Of a stretch of DNA of 64,000 bases, positions 32,460 to 44,863 are shown one piece after another (positions within the stretch are counted from its first letter, which is position 1; the number at the start of each line of letters is the position of its first letter). Position numbers and translations under genes: made by a program. Source of the stretch: Micrasema longulum (taxonomy: Eukaryota > Arthropoda > Insecta > Trichoptera > Brachycentridae). The stretch is from assembly GCA_022494885.1 (NCBI GenBank), contig JAGVSM010000484.1:248001-312000 (forward strand). Reading direction: 5' to 3'. Below the pieces are notes generated by a model. It was not told where the DNA came from and ran no database searches. It was given only the letters and a program-made list of their open reading frames with translations.

Positions 32460-32757
32460 GTACGGCGACCTATTTCCGATATTTTTGAAACTCATTCTTA
32501 TGTCCGTATGAATTCTAAGAAAATAAAAACCATTTAAAAGCCCAGTTGTGGCAATTATTCTATATAAATCCCGGGTAAGGAGCTCATTTGAGTTTTATTC
32601 TAAACATAAATATAGTCTTCCATTTACTTTATTCATAAAAAGCTTATTAAATACGTTCTACGCATTTTTTGACCAATTGAATATTTTCACAGGTCGGGAA
32701 TAACGTTAAAAATATCATGTTTATTTAAAGCAGATTTTACGATTCGAATGATTTAAC
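32460..32757. other. DNA after exon A2, no gene seen
   Basis: Drops sharply to AT-rich sequence after the donor. No repeat recognised. Confidence 0.5.
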
Positions 32758-33546
32758 CATAGAATTCAGAATAGTCCAGAAGGAGCGTAGAATCATATTT
32801 GAATACATCGGACTGTGTCCAAAAATCCCCCCCTCTTTGCCTCATTTTCGCCGCGTTCATTCGTGAAGTCGCCGCGTATGTTGCCAAATGGGAAAAAATA
32901 TAATCACAACACAAATGTAAGGTAAAAAAAAAACCAATTAGTTAATTTCTCTAAAGTTTTATTGTACACGTGGAAACATTGATTGACACAACAGAGTAGA
33001 TAAGTAAAGCGTCATTTAATAATAGTAATTAAATTAATGAACTTTGAACTTAAAATATAAAACAAATTTTTTTGACATAAAACTGATATTTTTATATCAT
33101 CTCAAATAATATTTGATGTTTTTAATATAATGTCGGTAAAATGTCTACCACGGCGTTGTTTAATCCGAGGTGCAATTTTCATTAGTTCTCTCATTAGATG
33201 AGCAAAGTAGGGTAAAAAAAATTAGTACCCTGGCAACACTACCGAAATGACCATTTTGTTTTCTTCGACAATCTGACAGATGGAAAAGTAATTAAATTTT
33301 TAAGTAATGCATTTGCTAATTATGCATGAAATGTGATCCCATCCGGTTTTTTTAAGATCCTAGCAGTATTTCCACACTTTAAAACGACACAACACGGCAT
33401 AGTTGAATTTTAATCGGGAGTTGCGTACTAAGCGACGTCTACTAGGAAACTAATGGGTCAAAACGTAAAACTACTCTTTTAAGAGTAGTTTAGTCACCTT
33501 CCGTTTGATGCGCGTATGCGGTTTCTGAACTATTCTTAATTCTATG
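32758..33546. mobile_element. DNA transposon-like repeat with CCATAGAATT ends
   Basis: Left CCATAGAATTCAGAATAGTC and right GAACTATTCTTAATTCTATGG are inverted repeats about 790 bp apart. Internal blocks CCACGGCGTTGTTTAATCCG and TTAGTTCTCTCATTAGATGA recur at 55318-55895. No transposase frame. Confidence 0.65.
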
Positions 33547-33639
33547 GATATAACTATCAACGTATTCAAAACAAGTTTTCATGAATATTTTTTTAGTTTA
33601 AAAATGAGCTAATACAAAATGGCTCGTAGTTGGCATCAC

Positions 33640-33700
33640 CGAAAATACCTTGACTTCCATATTCCCTTCTCAAAAAAAAATTACCTCTCTGTTGCAACAA
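33640..33700 (-). mobile_element. R2 fragment
   Basis: CTTGACTTCCATATTCCCTT and CTCTCTGTTGCAAC match an R2 end. Another scrap (GACTTCTATATTCCCTTCT) is at about 34358-34377. Confidence 0.5.
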
Positions 33701-36080
33701 ATTTAGATGTAGCAAAAATATATATGTAAAACTGAGAAAATGAATAAGAAACATCTTTAAGGAAGCCTTGGAAAAATTAATAAACGAAAAAATATGGGTA
33801 CTTGTAAAAAATGCTTAAAAATAAATAATAAATTATTTTTGACTTCACTTAAGGAATTTTCAAAAATATCTATGTGTTTCGTATTGTACTTATAAATCTT
33901 ATTGTACTCTGCGAATTTGCGAGAGAGATGATTACTCAGTAGTCTGTATTCGAGGAAAAGCACTTAACAACTCATTAAAGAAATTATTTCCATAGACTGG
34001 AATATTTTCATATTTTTAGCTTTAAATTTAGGAGAACTTTAACTTCATTAATGAACTTACATACAATTTTATTAAATAAATCAAGATGGATGCTCAAGAT
34101 TTTTATCACAAATTAACATCAATTATCAAATTACCATACCCGCACTAACACTTTATGTGCTTTGAAAAACTACAGAAACAATACTAGCTTCTTATACCAA
34201 AAATGCTTAGGCTTTACAATGAACTATCCAAAAACAGCTTGGTTGATGTGTTCTTACAGCAAAGACAGTTACATATAAAATAAATAATTGGCACATTTTT
34301 CGATAGACGAAACTGAATCTGAATAAAATAACAAAAATAATTATATAAATACCTAGACTTCTATATTCCCTTCTATAAACTGAAAATTCCAATCAAATAT
34401 ATTCGATAAAACCTTGCATATAAAAATAGCAAGGTACAAATAATTTGCTACTATGAAAAAAAAAACTAAACCATCAGCCGGGTTTTAAGGTGATCTTGAC
34501 ATTTAATTCGAAAAAAAAAAAAAACCGTTCGGATAAGCGTAAAAACAAAAATGTAACTTTTCATTTGTTAGTAGGTACCTATGTACTAGTTTATGATTGA
34601 ATTCTATAACTTAAAATAGTAAATATTCAAATATAAAATTATTTTATATTATAATTATTTTTTTTATTTTTTTTGTTTTTTGTCATTATTTGTAGAGTTC
34701 TTTAATAATATGCATGCTTCCACTTTCTACTATGTTGGATCTCAACACAGGGATCTTGGCCTCATAGAGTTAGGGATACGTTATTATTTATTGTATTTAT
34801 ATTTGTTGTAAATTTCAAACTGCTCTTTTTGCCAACAGGAGTGCATTTAATCTAGGAATACGATTGAAAAAAATGAAGTACATGCAGTTAATATTATTTT
34901 AGTATTACAAAAAATCCATTTAAAAATGGTTCAATTATAAGGAAATAATCTGATTGAAATCCATAAAAAAAACGAATTTTGTCTGTAAACATTCAAACAT
35001 TTTTTTTACATAAAAAAAATAACATCTTCCTAATTTTTTAGTAATATACATTCTTCTCGAATATATTTACGCTTCAAATTTTTTTTACTGAACAGATGAA
35101 ATATTTTCAGAGCTATGAAAATACTCAAGACAATGCCCGTCAATATGCAAAAAACCACGGGTAAATCGGTCCATCAGTCATCAGTCTATCGAGGACACAT
35201 ACGAACATTGCGTTTTATATATACGAGTATGGATAACATCATTATACTCGTACATGAACTCTCGATACTTTTTTGAAATAAATGTCGCTCACTTGTCACA
35301 TTTAATGATATGTATTACCTAGGATAGTATTCAAGTTTCTTTAGTCAGTATGGAGAGACATTACAGTAATGGCGTATGACGCATCTATCGGGCTCTCTAG
35401 AGAACGGCCAATAATTCACTTTAAGGGCCTCCCAGTATAATGATCTTTAGGATCCGGTAACCCTTTAGCGTGAGAGTACTTAGTAACCTATATTACTTCC
35501 AGCATAAACAAAAGTTACCTTTTAAATTATAGTTTATACGTCTTTGAATTGTTTTTACAATTTATCCCCCGGATGCACGTTTAAAATACGTACAAATGGA
35601 ATGCAAAATACACAAAATATAAATGCTGAAATGGTATATGAAATGGTTTGTTTGTTTGTTTGTCCGTCACAGGAACTCATCCGAAAAATTGTAGCAGCTT
35701 CGAATTTAAAATCTACATTTTGTAGATCAACTATGCTGTTTTCAAGCTAGGGTTGCTTTGGTATAAAGTCGATCTTTTAACGGTCAAATTAAGAATAAAT
35801 ATTTTTAATTCCATTTCTAGATCAATTATGCTATATTTCACTAGGCAACTTTTCTCGGACTTCTTCAGTAAAAAATAGCGACGTGAACCAACAAGCACAA
35901 GGGGCCCCAATAAGATATATTTTTTTTAAATATCGCGAACATTTCTCGAGAAAAATTAACAGAGAAAAATATAATCGGAACGTAAGAAATAAGCTGAATT
36001 TTATTCGGACTACGTGATACTGAGAATAGGACCCCTTTGCCAGGCAAAAAATCCCTTTGATATATAGTTCTATAAATATT
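33700..36080. other. Unassigned AT-rich DNA with retroposon scraps
   Basis: CTTGGCCTCATAGAGTTAGG near 34755 matches the tail-like repeat near 7478. GTTTGTTTGTTTGTCCGTCA near 35647 looks like an RTE-type 3' UTR. Short open frames (for example 33757-33963 minus, 35544-35750) have no recognisable product. Confidence 0.4.
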
Positions 36081-36492
36081 AACGAGGAAGTTCAGTGGTT
36101 TAAAAAAAAAAATGTTAATAGACTATTATTTGACAATGCCAAAACTTTTTTTTTCAATTTTTGTATATCGTATTATTAGGGTTACGATTTTAAAAAAAAA
36201 TGTATTTCTGAAATAACTCCGCGTGTAACGTCAGAGATTCATTTCCGCTTATTCTCATTTAGTTCTTCCCATTGGTCCAGAAGCGACAAGCAGACCGGAA
36301 ATCTTCCATAGCTCTCAGATTATAGGTTGATTCATATGAACCAGCGACGTCATTCAAAGTAGTGCGTTTTTATTAAAATATTTTTTCCGTCCATTTTCAA
36401 GAAACTTGTGAGACAATTTAATGCCCTAATTTTTACACCGCATAAGAAAATATTTTTTGTATCCAATTTCCCGTAGGGCTGAAGTTCCTTAT
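36081..36492 (-). mobile_element. R1 MITE, full-length minus-strand copy
   Basis: GAGGAAGTTCAGTGGTTT at the start and CCCGTAGGGCTGAAGTTCC at the end. Internal GGTCCAGAAGCGACAAGCAG and CTCCGCGTGTAACGTCAGAG match in reverse order. The GAGGAAGTTCAG terminus is clean here. Confidence 0.8.
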
Positions 36493-36494
36493 TC

Positions 36495-38945
36495 CTCCTA
36501 CACCAAAGAAATTTTAGAGTTGACGAGAAAACAGCTGCTCAGATTATAAATAATTATTTACGTTATGTGTGAATAGTGTCACTATTTTATAGATTTCGTT
36601 TTAAATAAACATTAATTTGTTATTAATCATAATGTTTTGACAATTATAAATCATAAATAGACAGCATAAATCATTTTCTCAAATTTTCAGTAACTATGAT
36701 CTCACCGTACGCTGCGTCACGTTGGCATCGCATCACGTTACGTCGCGGCGCACTATGCGTATTTGTTATTATTGCCATCTATGGAGCAGTTTTGAAACAA
36801 AAATACACAGTTATTATAATAAGTTCAGGTTGCTCTAGACATATTCTAAATTGTTATGAACAAAATGATTGTTTATCATTTTTAAAGCATTACTTATTTA
36901 GAATTCTTGTGTACTGTTTATATATTTTAAAGCCATTTATATCAGTTTTTATATATGCAATATTTTTATTTTATTTATTTAATTTTTAATGAGTATTTTT
37001 TTTTATTTGAAGATAGAACAAATAAAATAATTTGTTTGAGACCCCTAAAACATTAAATATACAAGCAGTCATACTTGCTACCTAGATAGGTCATGCTCAT
37101 TCGGTTGTACATAAGAAGGAATTGGGTACTACTGACTTTGCAACAATAACCGATGTGCCAGAGATTTAGTCTGTTTGTATAATATACTCGTATAAATGCC
37201 TATTTAGTTTTATTTTTGCTAAATTTGTGTGCCTAATAATATGTGCCTATGTAAGATTTACAAACCTAAAATGCATCTTTTATTTATTACTTTTCTTCTA
37301 TATTTCACTGTTTTACTATAAATCTTTTATTATTTTTATTAACTATGCATTACTTTTATTGATTTTAACTATAACAATTAACTTTGTTTTCTTTCTATTA
37401 TATTTAATTTCAATTTTGTACAAATTAGCTACGGCCGTTAATTATATATTTTTTTAAATATCACTTTGAACTATTTTAGTGAAATAATCATTTTTAGCAA
37501 AAAACAAATAATTTATCAATCTATCTTCTTGGTGTAGCTTTAATTATTTTTTCATTGACCAACGTGCACTTTCGATAAATAGGCATATTCATCAGACGTA
37601 AAGGCTCGTTAGAATCATGATTAAAACTTTTTTCAAACTTATAAAGTACGTTATTTACTGTGTTTAGATAATTAGATTATACGTGAATTTATTAAATATT
37701 CCCAAGGAGTTGTTAGAAAAACTCATTTAATAATAATGGTGAAAAATCTTAACTAACCATAATATGTTATGATAACCATATTATACAATGTGATAAATAC
37801 AAACAAATAAAATAAAGGTATACATGATTGAATGGCGGACTTATTGCCACAAGCAATTTCTTGCAGACTGGCGAAAAACAAATTAAAAATACAATAATTA
37901 TAAATAATGAATTTAAAACAGAAATAAATAAATAATTAAGAAATCACAAACAGTAAAAACATTATATTAGTTATGGTGTCAAAGAATGAACGTGACGTCA
38001 ATACTGCAATTAATCTGTGTAAGATCTCACGAGAATATAACTTTGAACAAGGAAGACAGAGACGCTGCTCTGTGGCCGATGTTTTTTGTGAAACAGATTC
38101 TTTATTTTTTATTATATTTTTTATGAGGATTTTTTATTTTTTTACATTTCAACGCACGTAAAGAAATTATTTACCACAGTATTTCAAGAGTTTTTTTCAA
38201 AAAATTCTTTATTCGGATAACCAACAGCTACAACTATCATATTTAAAACAAATAAGTTATTTATGGTACGTCGATATTTTTTTATGTAATGAACGAGAAA
38301 TCAAAATCTGTTCAATTATACAAAAAGAGACAATGAAGAACTCAAAACAAAGATGCAATAAATGCATATTTGTTTCGTTTTAACGTATATAATGAAAATA
38401 GTATTTAAAAAATTTGCACAAAAAACACCGCTGCACAATACAGAAGGTAAAAAATAACAACTCCCATCTAAAAAAATATGACAATAAAGAAATCCATGTT
38501 ATTCTCTTATCAAAATTGTTCTTCGTTTCTGTTGAAATACGTATCAATATTATATTACATTTACAACCATATACTAGTTACAATGTAACGGTCAGATGAA
38601 ATAGTAATGCCTTGTTTGCTATGCTTTGTGAGATTATGTTCTGGGACTAATTAAATTTTCTTATCTCTTAATTTTGTTTGAGAAACTAGATTATTTTTTA
38701 AACCTCAAACGAATGTGCTCAATTTTGTCAATATTTATTCATCCACTTGAGTACTACTGTACTTTTTTTTACCGAACGATTGTATTTTTAAAAAGAAATC
38801 CATGTCCAATTCAGTTGTTTTTGTTATTATTTTATTTTGAGAAAACAACACCATTACAAACAACATTTATATTTCATTTTTAAAAATATGGTTAATTTAT
38901 GATTTCCTACTTATAGATATTGTTTTGTACAAACTATGTATTATG
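36495..38945. other. AT-rich gene-free DNA
   Basis: A small less AT-rich patch at about 36695-36790 opens a frame that begins MISPYAASRWHRITLRRGA and then becomes hydrophobic low-complexity sequence to 36989. I do not recognise it and composition suggests chance. The frame at 37227-37457 is also AT-driven. No repeats identified. Confidence 0.45.
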
Positions 38946-38949
38946 AAAC

Positions 38950-39185
38950 TAGGAATTGAACGAAAAACGAAAATAACACGTATGGTTTGCATATTTTAGG
39001 CAGGCACATAATATAATTTACACGAGTAAAGTATAATATGTATAATCCTGGACGAGGGTTGTCTACTCGATGGCTGCTCTCGGGTAAAAATCCTGAAAAA
39101 CTAAATCGGTTGGAGATGTCCTCCTTGTAGTGTAGTGGTAGACGCATTCGCTACCGTACTTGAGGTCCCGTTTTCGATTACCGGG
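38950..39185 (+). mobile_element. SINE-like repeat, family S3
   Basis: Body ends AAAAATCCTGAAAAACTAAA, followed by a tRNA-like head: A box-like TAGTGTAGTGGTAGACGC, then GTCCCGTTTTCGATTACCG as B box. The same order (body then tRNA-like part) occurs at 57470-57735, so the tRNA-like portion is internal or the elements are dimeric. Confidence 0.6.
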
Positions 39186-39189
39186 AAGG

Positions 39190-40690
39190 TGGACAATTAA
39201 TATTGATTTAAAAGCTGGTTTTACACTGGAATATTTATTTTTTTTAGACTGGCATCCGAAAAATAGGACTGATCACCGCACCTTTTTTTTGTTTATTTTT
39301 CCATGCATATATTTACATAGAATTATAATTACAAAAATATACTTTTAAAAAATACATCTTAAAATTAAGCTATAACATAATTTGGAAAAAATGCCTACAA
39401 AGACTTCAGCGTCTGAGCGTGGGCCATTCCTTTTTTAATGATTTAAAAGTTTATAGCATATAAATATAGTATGACATAACCACGAAGAAAGAAAAAAACG
39501 AACAAGATTAACGAATGCTGATAGAACAAAAGACAGGATTTATTTGCAGTATTTCATTATAAAATTTAATCTTTTTTTTTAAAAGAAGGTATCTATCTAT
39601 TCCTTCCATTCGAATCCAAGACCTCAAACCTACTTTAAACGGTATCAGTGATTTAATGTTTTGTTATTCTTTAGGTAGAAGATTGAAAGATCTTGGACCA
39701 ACATGTGAGGAGTGCCTCTGTGCGAACTTAGTTCTGCATCCTGGAACCGACAGTAAACTATCGGATCTACTGTTAATCCGTTTTAGATTATTACTAAATA
39801 ATTCCCTATTTAAGTAAACATATTTCAGGCACTGAAATAAATGTAATTTTCTAAAATTAAGAAGTCCACTCTCTACGTATAGTGCATTACTGGGAAATAG
39901 TTGATGATCTTAATAATACTTTTCTGTGTAATGTAACTGATGATTAATATACACTGCATTTGGTCTACTAGCGCAGTGCCCTATGTATCACAAGGTACGG
40001 ATAGGGACATTATGATGATGAAAGTATATGTTTGTACAAGGGTGACATTAAAAAAATAATGGAAATAAAATACAATTTCAAGCATTATGATTTTTAATGG
40101 AGGTTCTAGCAGTAAGCCGTAGCAAGTTATATATCTAAGTGCGAATATTTATTTCTTTGGTACTACAAACATTGAAAAATATATATATATAATATTAAAC
40201 ATTTACGAAAAACTTAGTACATACTTCTTAAAACAAAACAAAAAAAAACATTGAAAAAACGCTAAGAATTAGCCTTGATTAAATTTCTTTGAAATAGTAT
40301 TATTACTTATTAGCTAACAATAATTAGTCTGAAAAGTGAAAAAGAAAAAAAAAACAACCAAAAGTTAGAATTAAACATTATACATAAAAATGGAACGAAT
40401 GTAATTAAAAAATTTAAAATTAATGTATTTTTGATAAATTTCATAAAATATACCAATATTATTTAAGATTTACAATAATAATTTTGCCCTTCGTCTGTGT
40501 GGAATTTAGCAAAATAAATAAATTAAGTCCAATAGCTTTTTAAATATATTAATAGACTATCAAACGAAGCCAAAGGAACGGTGCTTATTGTACAAGCACT
40601 TTTTATTTATTTTTGTTTGTTACAAAATATCCTTATTTGAATTTGAATATAAAGGTACAAATAGGTAGGAATAAAAATCTTTGTAGTCGA
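39190..40690. other. Unassigned DNA
   Basis: ACTAGCGCAGTGCCCTATGT and TACGGATAGGGACATTATGA at about 39967-40012 match one end of the S2 SINE in + orientation. Otherwise no recognised feature. Confidence 0.4.
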
Positions 40691-40698
40691 TTTACAGG

Positions 40699-41068
40699 AA
40701 TAGGGAAATTCAGTGGTTTTATTAAAAAAAATTGTCAAAAGACTCTCAAACCAATACAATATTTTCAAAAAAATATCTTGTGTATCGTATTATCAGCGCT
40801 ATGGTTTTTTAATGTTTTTTAATTCCTCCGTGTGTGACGTCACATGTTTTCTTTGGTGATTTCTGCTGATTGGTGAATTGGCTTCCATATCACAACACGC
40901 TACATCGGTTGATTTGGAAGAACTTGTGACGTTGTTCAAAGCAGTTAGTTTTTTTGAAATATTTTTTTAAAATAAGTTTTCAAGAAACTTCGATGAAATG
41001 CTTTAAATTTTACCACGCGTAAGAAAACATTTTTATATTCAACTCCCGTAGCGCTGAACTTCCTTATT
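40699..41068 (-). mobile_element. R1 MITE, minus-strand copy
   Basis: GGGAAATTCAGTGGTTTTA, CGTATTATCAGCGCTATGG, CTCCGTGTGTGACGTCACAT and CCGTAGCGCTGAACTTCC in reverse R1 order. Diverged in the centre. Confidence 0.75.
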
Positions 41069-41221
41069 ATCGAAGCCTTAGAAGTGTGCACTGCAGTTTG
41101 TAGTAAAGCTGGTCATATGTAAGGAATAGGAAGGGGAAGTATGTCAGTCCGACACAGAATGCACTCGGAGTAATTTGTGTATTTTATTTTATTTTATTCA
41201 TTATGGTTCACAAACAATAAA

Positions 41222-41575
41222 CAATACAACAGAGCTGAAGAACATTAAAGATAAGGTAATATAGAAGTCAAAGCATCTACAAGGCTTATGACCTGTCGAT
41301 GGCTGGTTTAAGCACTGTTTAACATTTACCATTCTGCCCATATTTGAACATCTAAATTCCTTCAATTCTTTCATCTGTTGATGTTTGTGAAGTTAAAGAG
41401 ATAAAACCTTTATTTTTGCGGGTGAGATTCATCCAATTGAATTATTTAACCTGCATACAAGGCAACGCCTGAAAATGTTATTTTTTCAATTTCCATACTT
41501 CTTCATGGACCAGGTGGATTTATCAACAATAGCTCCCAGCTAAACAGCTCCCCGGGGAGTTGGATTAACTTTAAA
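41222..41575 (+). mobile_element. R2 element copy
   Basis: AACAGAGCTGAAGAACATT, AGCATCTACAAGGCTTATG, CAAGGCAACGCCTGAAAATG and the terminal palindrome CTCCCCGGGGAG (near 41549). Confidence 0.75.
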
Positions 41576-41750
41576 ATTAAGTTAATAAACAATTCATACG
41601 ACATTGGTGTAATAATTATAATTTGTGATGTTTCGATATTGATCGTCAATTATATGTGAACACTTCATGCACAAATAAGTAAAAACAAGTTAAAAAATAT
41701 TTTTTAAATGGATAACCTTAGTTAAATTCACATATAACAATAATTTTTAC

Positions 41751-42310
41751 CAGTGGTCGGCAAACTTATCAGTCAAAAGAGCCAAAGATCAGCATTACGA
41801 CGATTTTTTTTTTTGAGAGCCAAATTTCTTTTCGTTGAACTGTTTCCTTTTCAAAGCCAACGAACCTTATTATGCAGTGAAGATCTCCGTATTTACTATC
41901 TGTTATTAAACATTCTTTAAATTAGCGATGTAAAGGAGATTTAACGACAATTGTGTTGACAATCTTGATCGCCAAATCCATAACATTTGAAATTTTTGAC
42001 CTATTGATGAATGACGCATGGTAAAAAAGCATCTCGTGATTAATTTTTGCTTCGAAAATAGAAAAAAAAACCGTTCTCGCCTCGGTCATAATACTAGCTC
42101 CATTTGTTGAAATTAAAATAATTTCATCAAGTTTAATATGATGCCTCTCCATGCATTCGATTACAGTATTTGCAATATCCTCAATAATTTAAAGGACAAT
42201 ACTCCTAGAAGTTATTCTAAAGAACTTGAGACTAAATAATTTGAGCAAAAAGTGTAACTTGCACTGAGCCGCACTCGAGTGTCTAAAGAGCCGCGGTTAG
42301 TCGACCATTG
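41751..42310 (-). mobile_element. hAT-superfamily deletion derivative with transposase fragment
   Basis: Left end CAGTGGTCGGCAAACTTAT and right end TTAGTCGACCATTG are imperfect inverted repeats typical of hAT elements; AGAGCC occurs just inside both. Within, a minus-strand frame (41922-42152) reads LDEIILISTNGASIMTEART and ISNVMDLAIKIVNTIVVKSP, the TDGA..M...G and V...VKIVN.I segments of the ZBED/GTF2I-repeat-type hAT transposases. Most of the transposase is missing, giving 560 bp in total. Flanking 8-mers are only loosely similar, so the target duplication is eroded. Confidence 0.7.
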
Positions 42311-43924
42311 AATTACCCAACCAACACAAGGGACTATTTGATTTTATAAATTCCGTTGCAGTTATCCTATAATTATTTAACGTATCATTAAATACATCAA
42401 TGTCAGCATAACTTTCTACATAATTATATTATCTAAACATACGTGATAATGCATCAAAGAGCTCCATATAATTATTGAAGGTTGGAAGATAAAATGTGTT
42501 GTAAGATCTTAATTCGCCTATTGGGAACATTCAGATGTACATTCTCTAAACCAAATGTATGGTCAATATTATAATTAATGATAATATTGTACTAATTTTT
42601 CTACTTCCCACATATTTGTTTGTTACTCTATGCATTGGGGGCACAAATTGGTATGATAGTGATAATTCTGTTTCATATAAAATAAGAAAGAACGCTCTAC
42701 CTCGCTCGTTCCTATTTACAAAATGTTTGAGGTAGATATAAGAATCGGCTGGTAACATTTAAATAATAAATCATTCGTGATATGAGAAGAAATTACTGTC
42801 AGATGCAATCATAATAAGCTTCATAATGCAATAATTCAATCTTCTTATCTACACGTGTACATAAATCCAACATTGTATTATGAATTATAGCCGTAGTCAC
42901 CAGTTATTCATCACGTAGATCTATTTGGACAGTTTTATATTAACTAATATTTTTTGATGATATAAGTAATTATATTATTACAATGGAATTTCATCAAGAA
43001 TTGTCAATAAATAACTTAAATAATTTTTTGCTTTAAATCGACAGAAAACTAAATAAAAAGAGTAAAAAATATTCTGTATGTATGTTTCACTGGGATCCGA
43101 ATTATACTAATATTGCTCGTTTATCCACTGAATAATATTTTTAAATTAAAAAGAGACCGGACAGTAATAAATGATAAATGTTCCAACAATATAGATACTA
43201 CGTATATTTAGAAATTTATTTCTAATCGTTTAAGTTGTTTAAATTTTGATAAGCGTATATTAAAAATATCCATATTCATCATACACAAATTGTAATAAAT
43301 ACGCGCCATACGACAGTTCGCAAGGTAGTCATGTTGTTTTGTTAGCTAATAAAATGAATTATTTACAGTTTACTGGATTGTCTTTTGGTTTATATCGAGC
43401 ATGCAACAGTCAGAATATGAAAAAAATATTATCGTGCGTACCTTTTTTATATGGGTTATCTGTCGATCTTTCAGGTTACATAAATTAGTGAATTTTGATG
43501 AAAGCATGTATTTAATTTTTTTTTTACTGATATGCTAAGTTTGAATAAACAAATCTTAAAATCAATATATCCTTTTGATGTTTTTGGTGATGATTTATTA
43601 TACGGGGGGTCTGATGATCGATTGAAATTTTATTATTTTTAAAAAAAGATTTTATTAAAATAAAAATTGCAATCAATTTTTAAAAGGGTATTTATTTATT
43701 ATTACCATTTAAAAATGTTTTTCGTGCATTATTTTATTTATTAATGTGGAATTATATCGACGAGTTGTATTTTTTTTAATGTATCGTTGAATTACCTTAT
43801 AAAATAATAACAATATACTGTGATTTATATTTCTAATGACACAATAATGGCGATATAAACCACGATGCATTTGTACTTGTAAATAGAGAAACACATAATA
43901 ACGTGACCGTACTGATAACCCTGT
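42311..43924. other. Unassigned AT-rich DNA upstream of Fuseless promoter B
   Basis: Small open frames (such as 42546-42758 minus) have no recognised motif. No repeat matched within the window. Confidence 0.45.
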
Positions 43925-44859
43925 AGTAGGTACGGAGATGGGAGTCTGAGAGACCCGGCCACGTAGTGCGGAGGAGGGAGCTGCTCCTCCGACCTCCGGC
44001 CTCCTGAGGCCGGCACCAGTCAGCGGTCAGTCAGTCCGACGACCTCGCGGGACCCGCGCCAAATCTCATACCTCTCCGCGCTCGGCTTCTCGGCTCCTCG
44101 AACTTTGTAGATACCGACAGCCAATTAGTAGAACTCGTACTCTCCTAATCCTCTCTACTCACGTGCTGTCCATGTCAGCGTTGATCGTCACGTCGAGAGT
44201 TGACGTCGGTCGTGTGCGACGTCTGTCGGTGCCGCTAGCTGCTACAGTCAGGTCACTGAATCGACTGTTGCGCTTATAAAAATCTGAATAGTGAATGATT
44301 TTATCGTTGAGATTATATCGAAATCTATTACGTATCAAAATAATTTATATAATCGTGGAGTTGATTTATATGTAGGATAAACCGAGAGACTTCCGTCGCG
44401 ACTAGATAACGCAGTGGCTACCCAGGAAAAGCGGATTGCCGTTCGTTTCTTCGCAACATTATACTTCGAATGTCAGTGGTTAGTTTGCTTTTGTGATCGA
44501 GGAGATCGCGCGCACAGGTGCGAGTACTGTACGGCGGGCGAGGAGGAACGGCGGAGCAGCGTCAGGGGAGCGGGGGGCGTGAAGGTCCGCCGATTATCGG
44601 AGTCCTGGCCTGGCGCAATTACCTCCTCTCGAGGGGGCCGCGCGGCAGTCAGTCAGGCGCAGGCGGCCGGTCGGTCTCCCCAGCTATCCGAGCTCTCCGG
44701 CCCCGAGCTCTGCGGCCCCTAGCTTCCGTCCCGGACCCCGCCCGCTCGTGCGCGACGCGTATGACGATAACATGATACGGAGAGAATCGGACGGAGCGCG
44801 CGCTACTCTCCGCTGATCGGCCCGCGTCTCGCCCCCGGGATGGCCGCGCGCGGAGCCTC
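43925..44859 (+). promoter_or_regulatory. GC-rich, CpG-dense promoter and 5' UTR of Fuseless exon B1
   Basis: A sharp island of about 0.9 kb with many CpG, in otherwise AT-rich DNA. It holds an 18-base palindrome CCGGCCTCCTGAGGCCGG (43996-44013) and overlapping arthropod initiator-like TCAGT at 44027-44035. No transposon sequence. In-frame stops before 44776 delimit the coding frame. Contains several upstream ATGs, see the uORF. Start site inferred. Confidence 0.55.
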
Positions 44860-44863
44860 ATGA
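44840..44863 (+). CDS. uORF overlapping the exon B1 start codon
   Basis: ATG at 44840 in the strong context GGGATGG encodes MAARGAS and stops at TGA 44861-44863, overlapping the main ATG (44860-44862) as ATGA. The main ATG has a weak context (C at -3). Such an arrangement can repress or couple translation by reinitiation; no expression data. Confidence 0.45.
   Translation: MAARGAS

Noticed and set aside
36696..36989. 97-codon frame starting MISPYAASRW
   Set aside because: Only the first 30 codons differ from background; no WRG.W motif, no splice sites of note, and the rest is AT-driven hydrophobic sequence.
42546..42758. 70-codon minus frame near the hAT element
   Set aside because: Could be more hAT transposase, but no motif was visible and it lies outside the inverted ends.
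44414..44775. Open frames of 85-102 codons in the GC-rich promoter region
   Set aside because: GC-rich DNA has few stops by chance. None shows membrane segments or family motifs, and they lie upstream of an ordinary start for B1.
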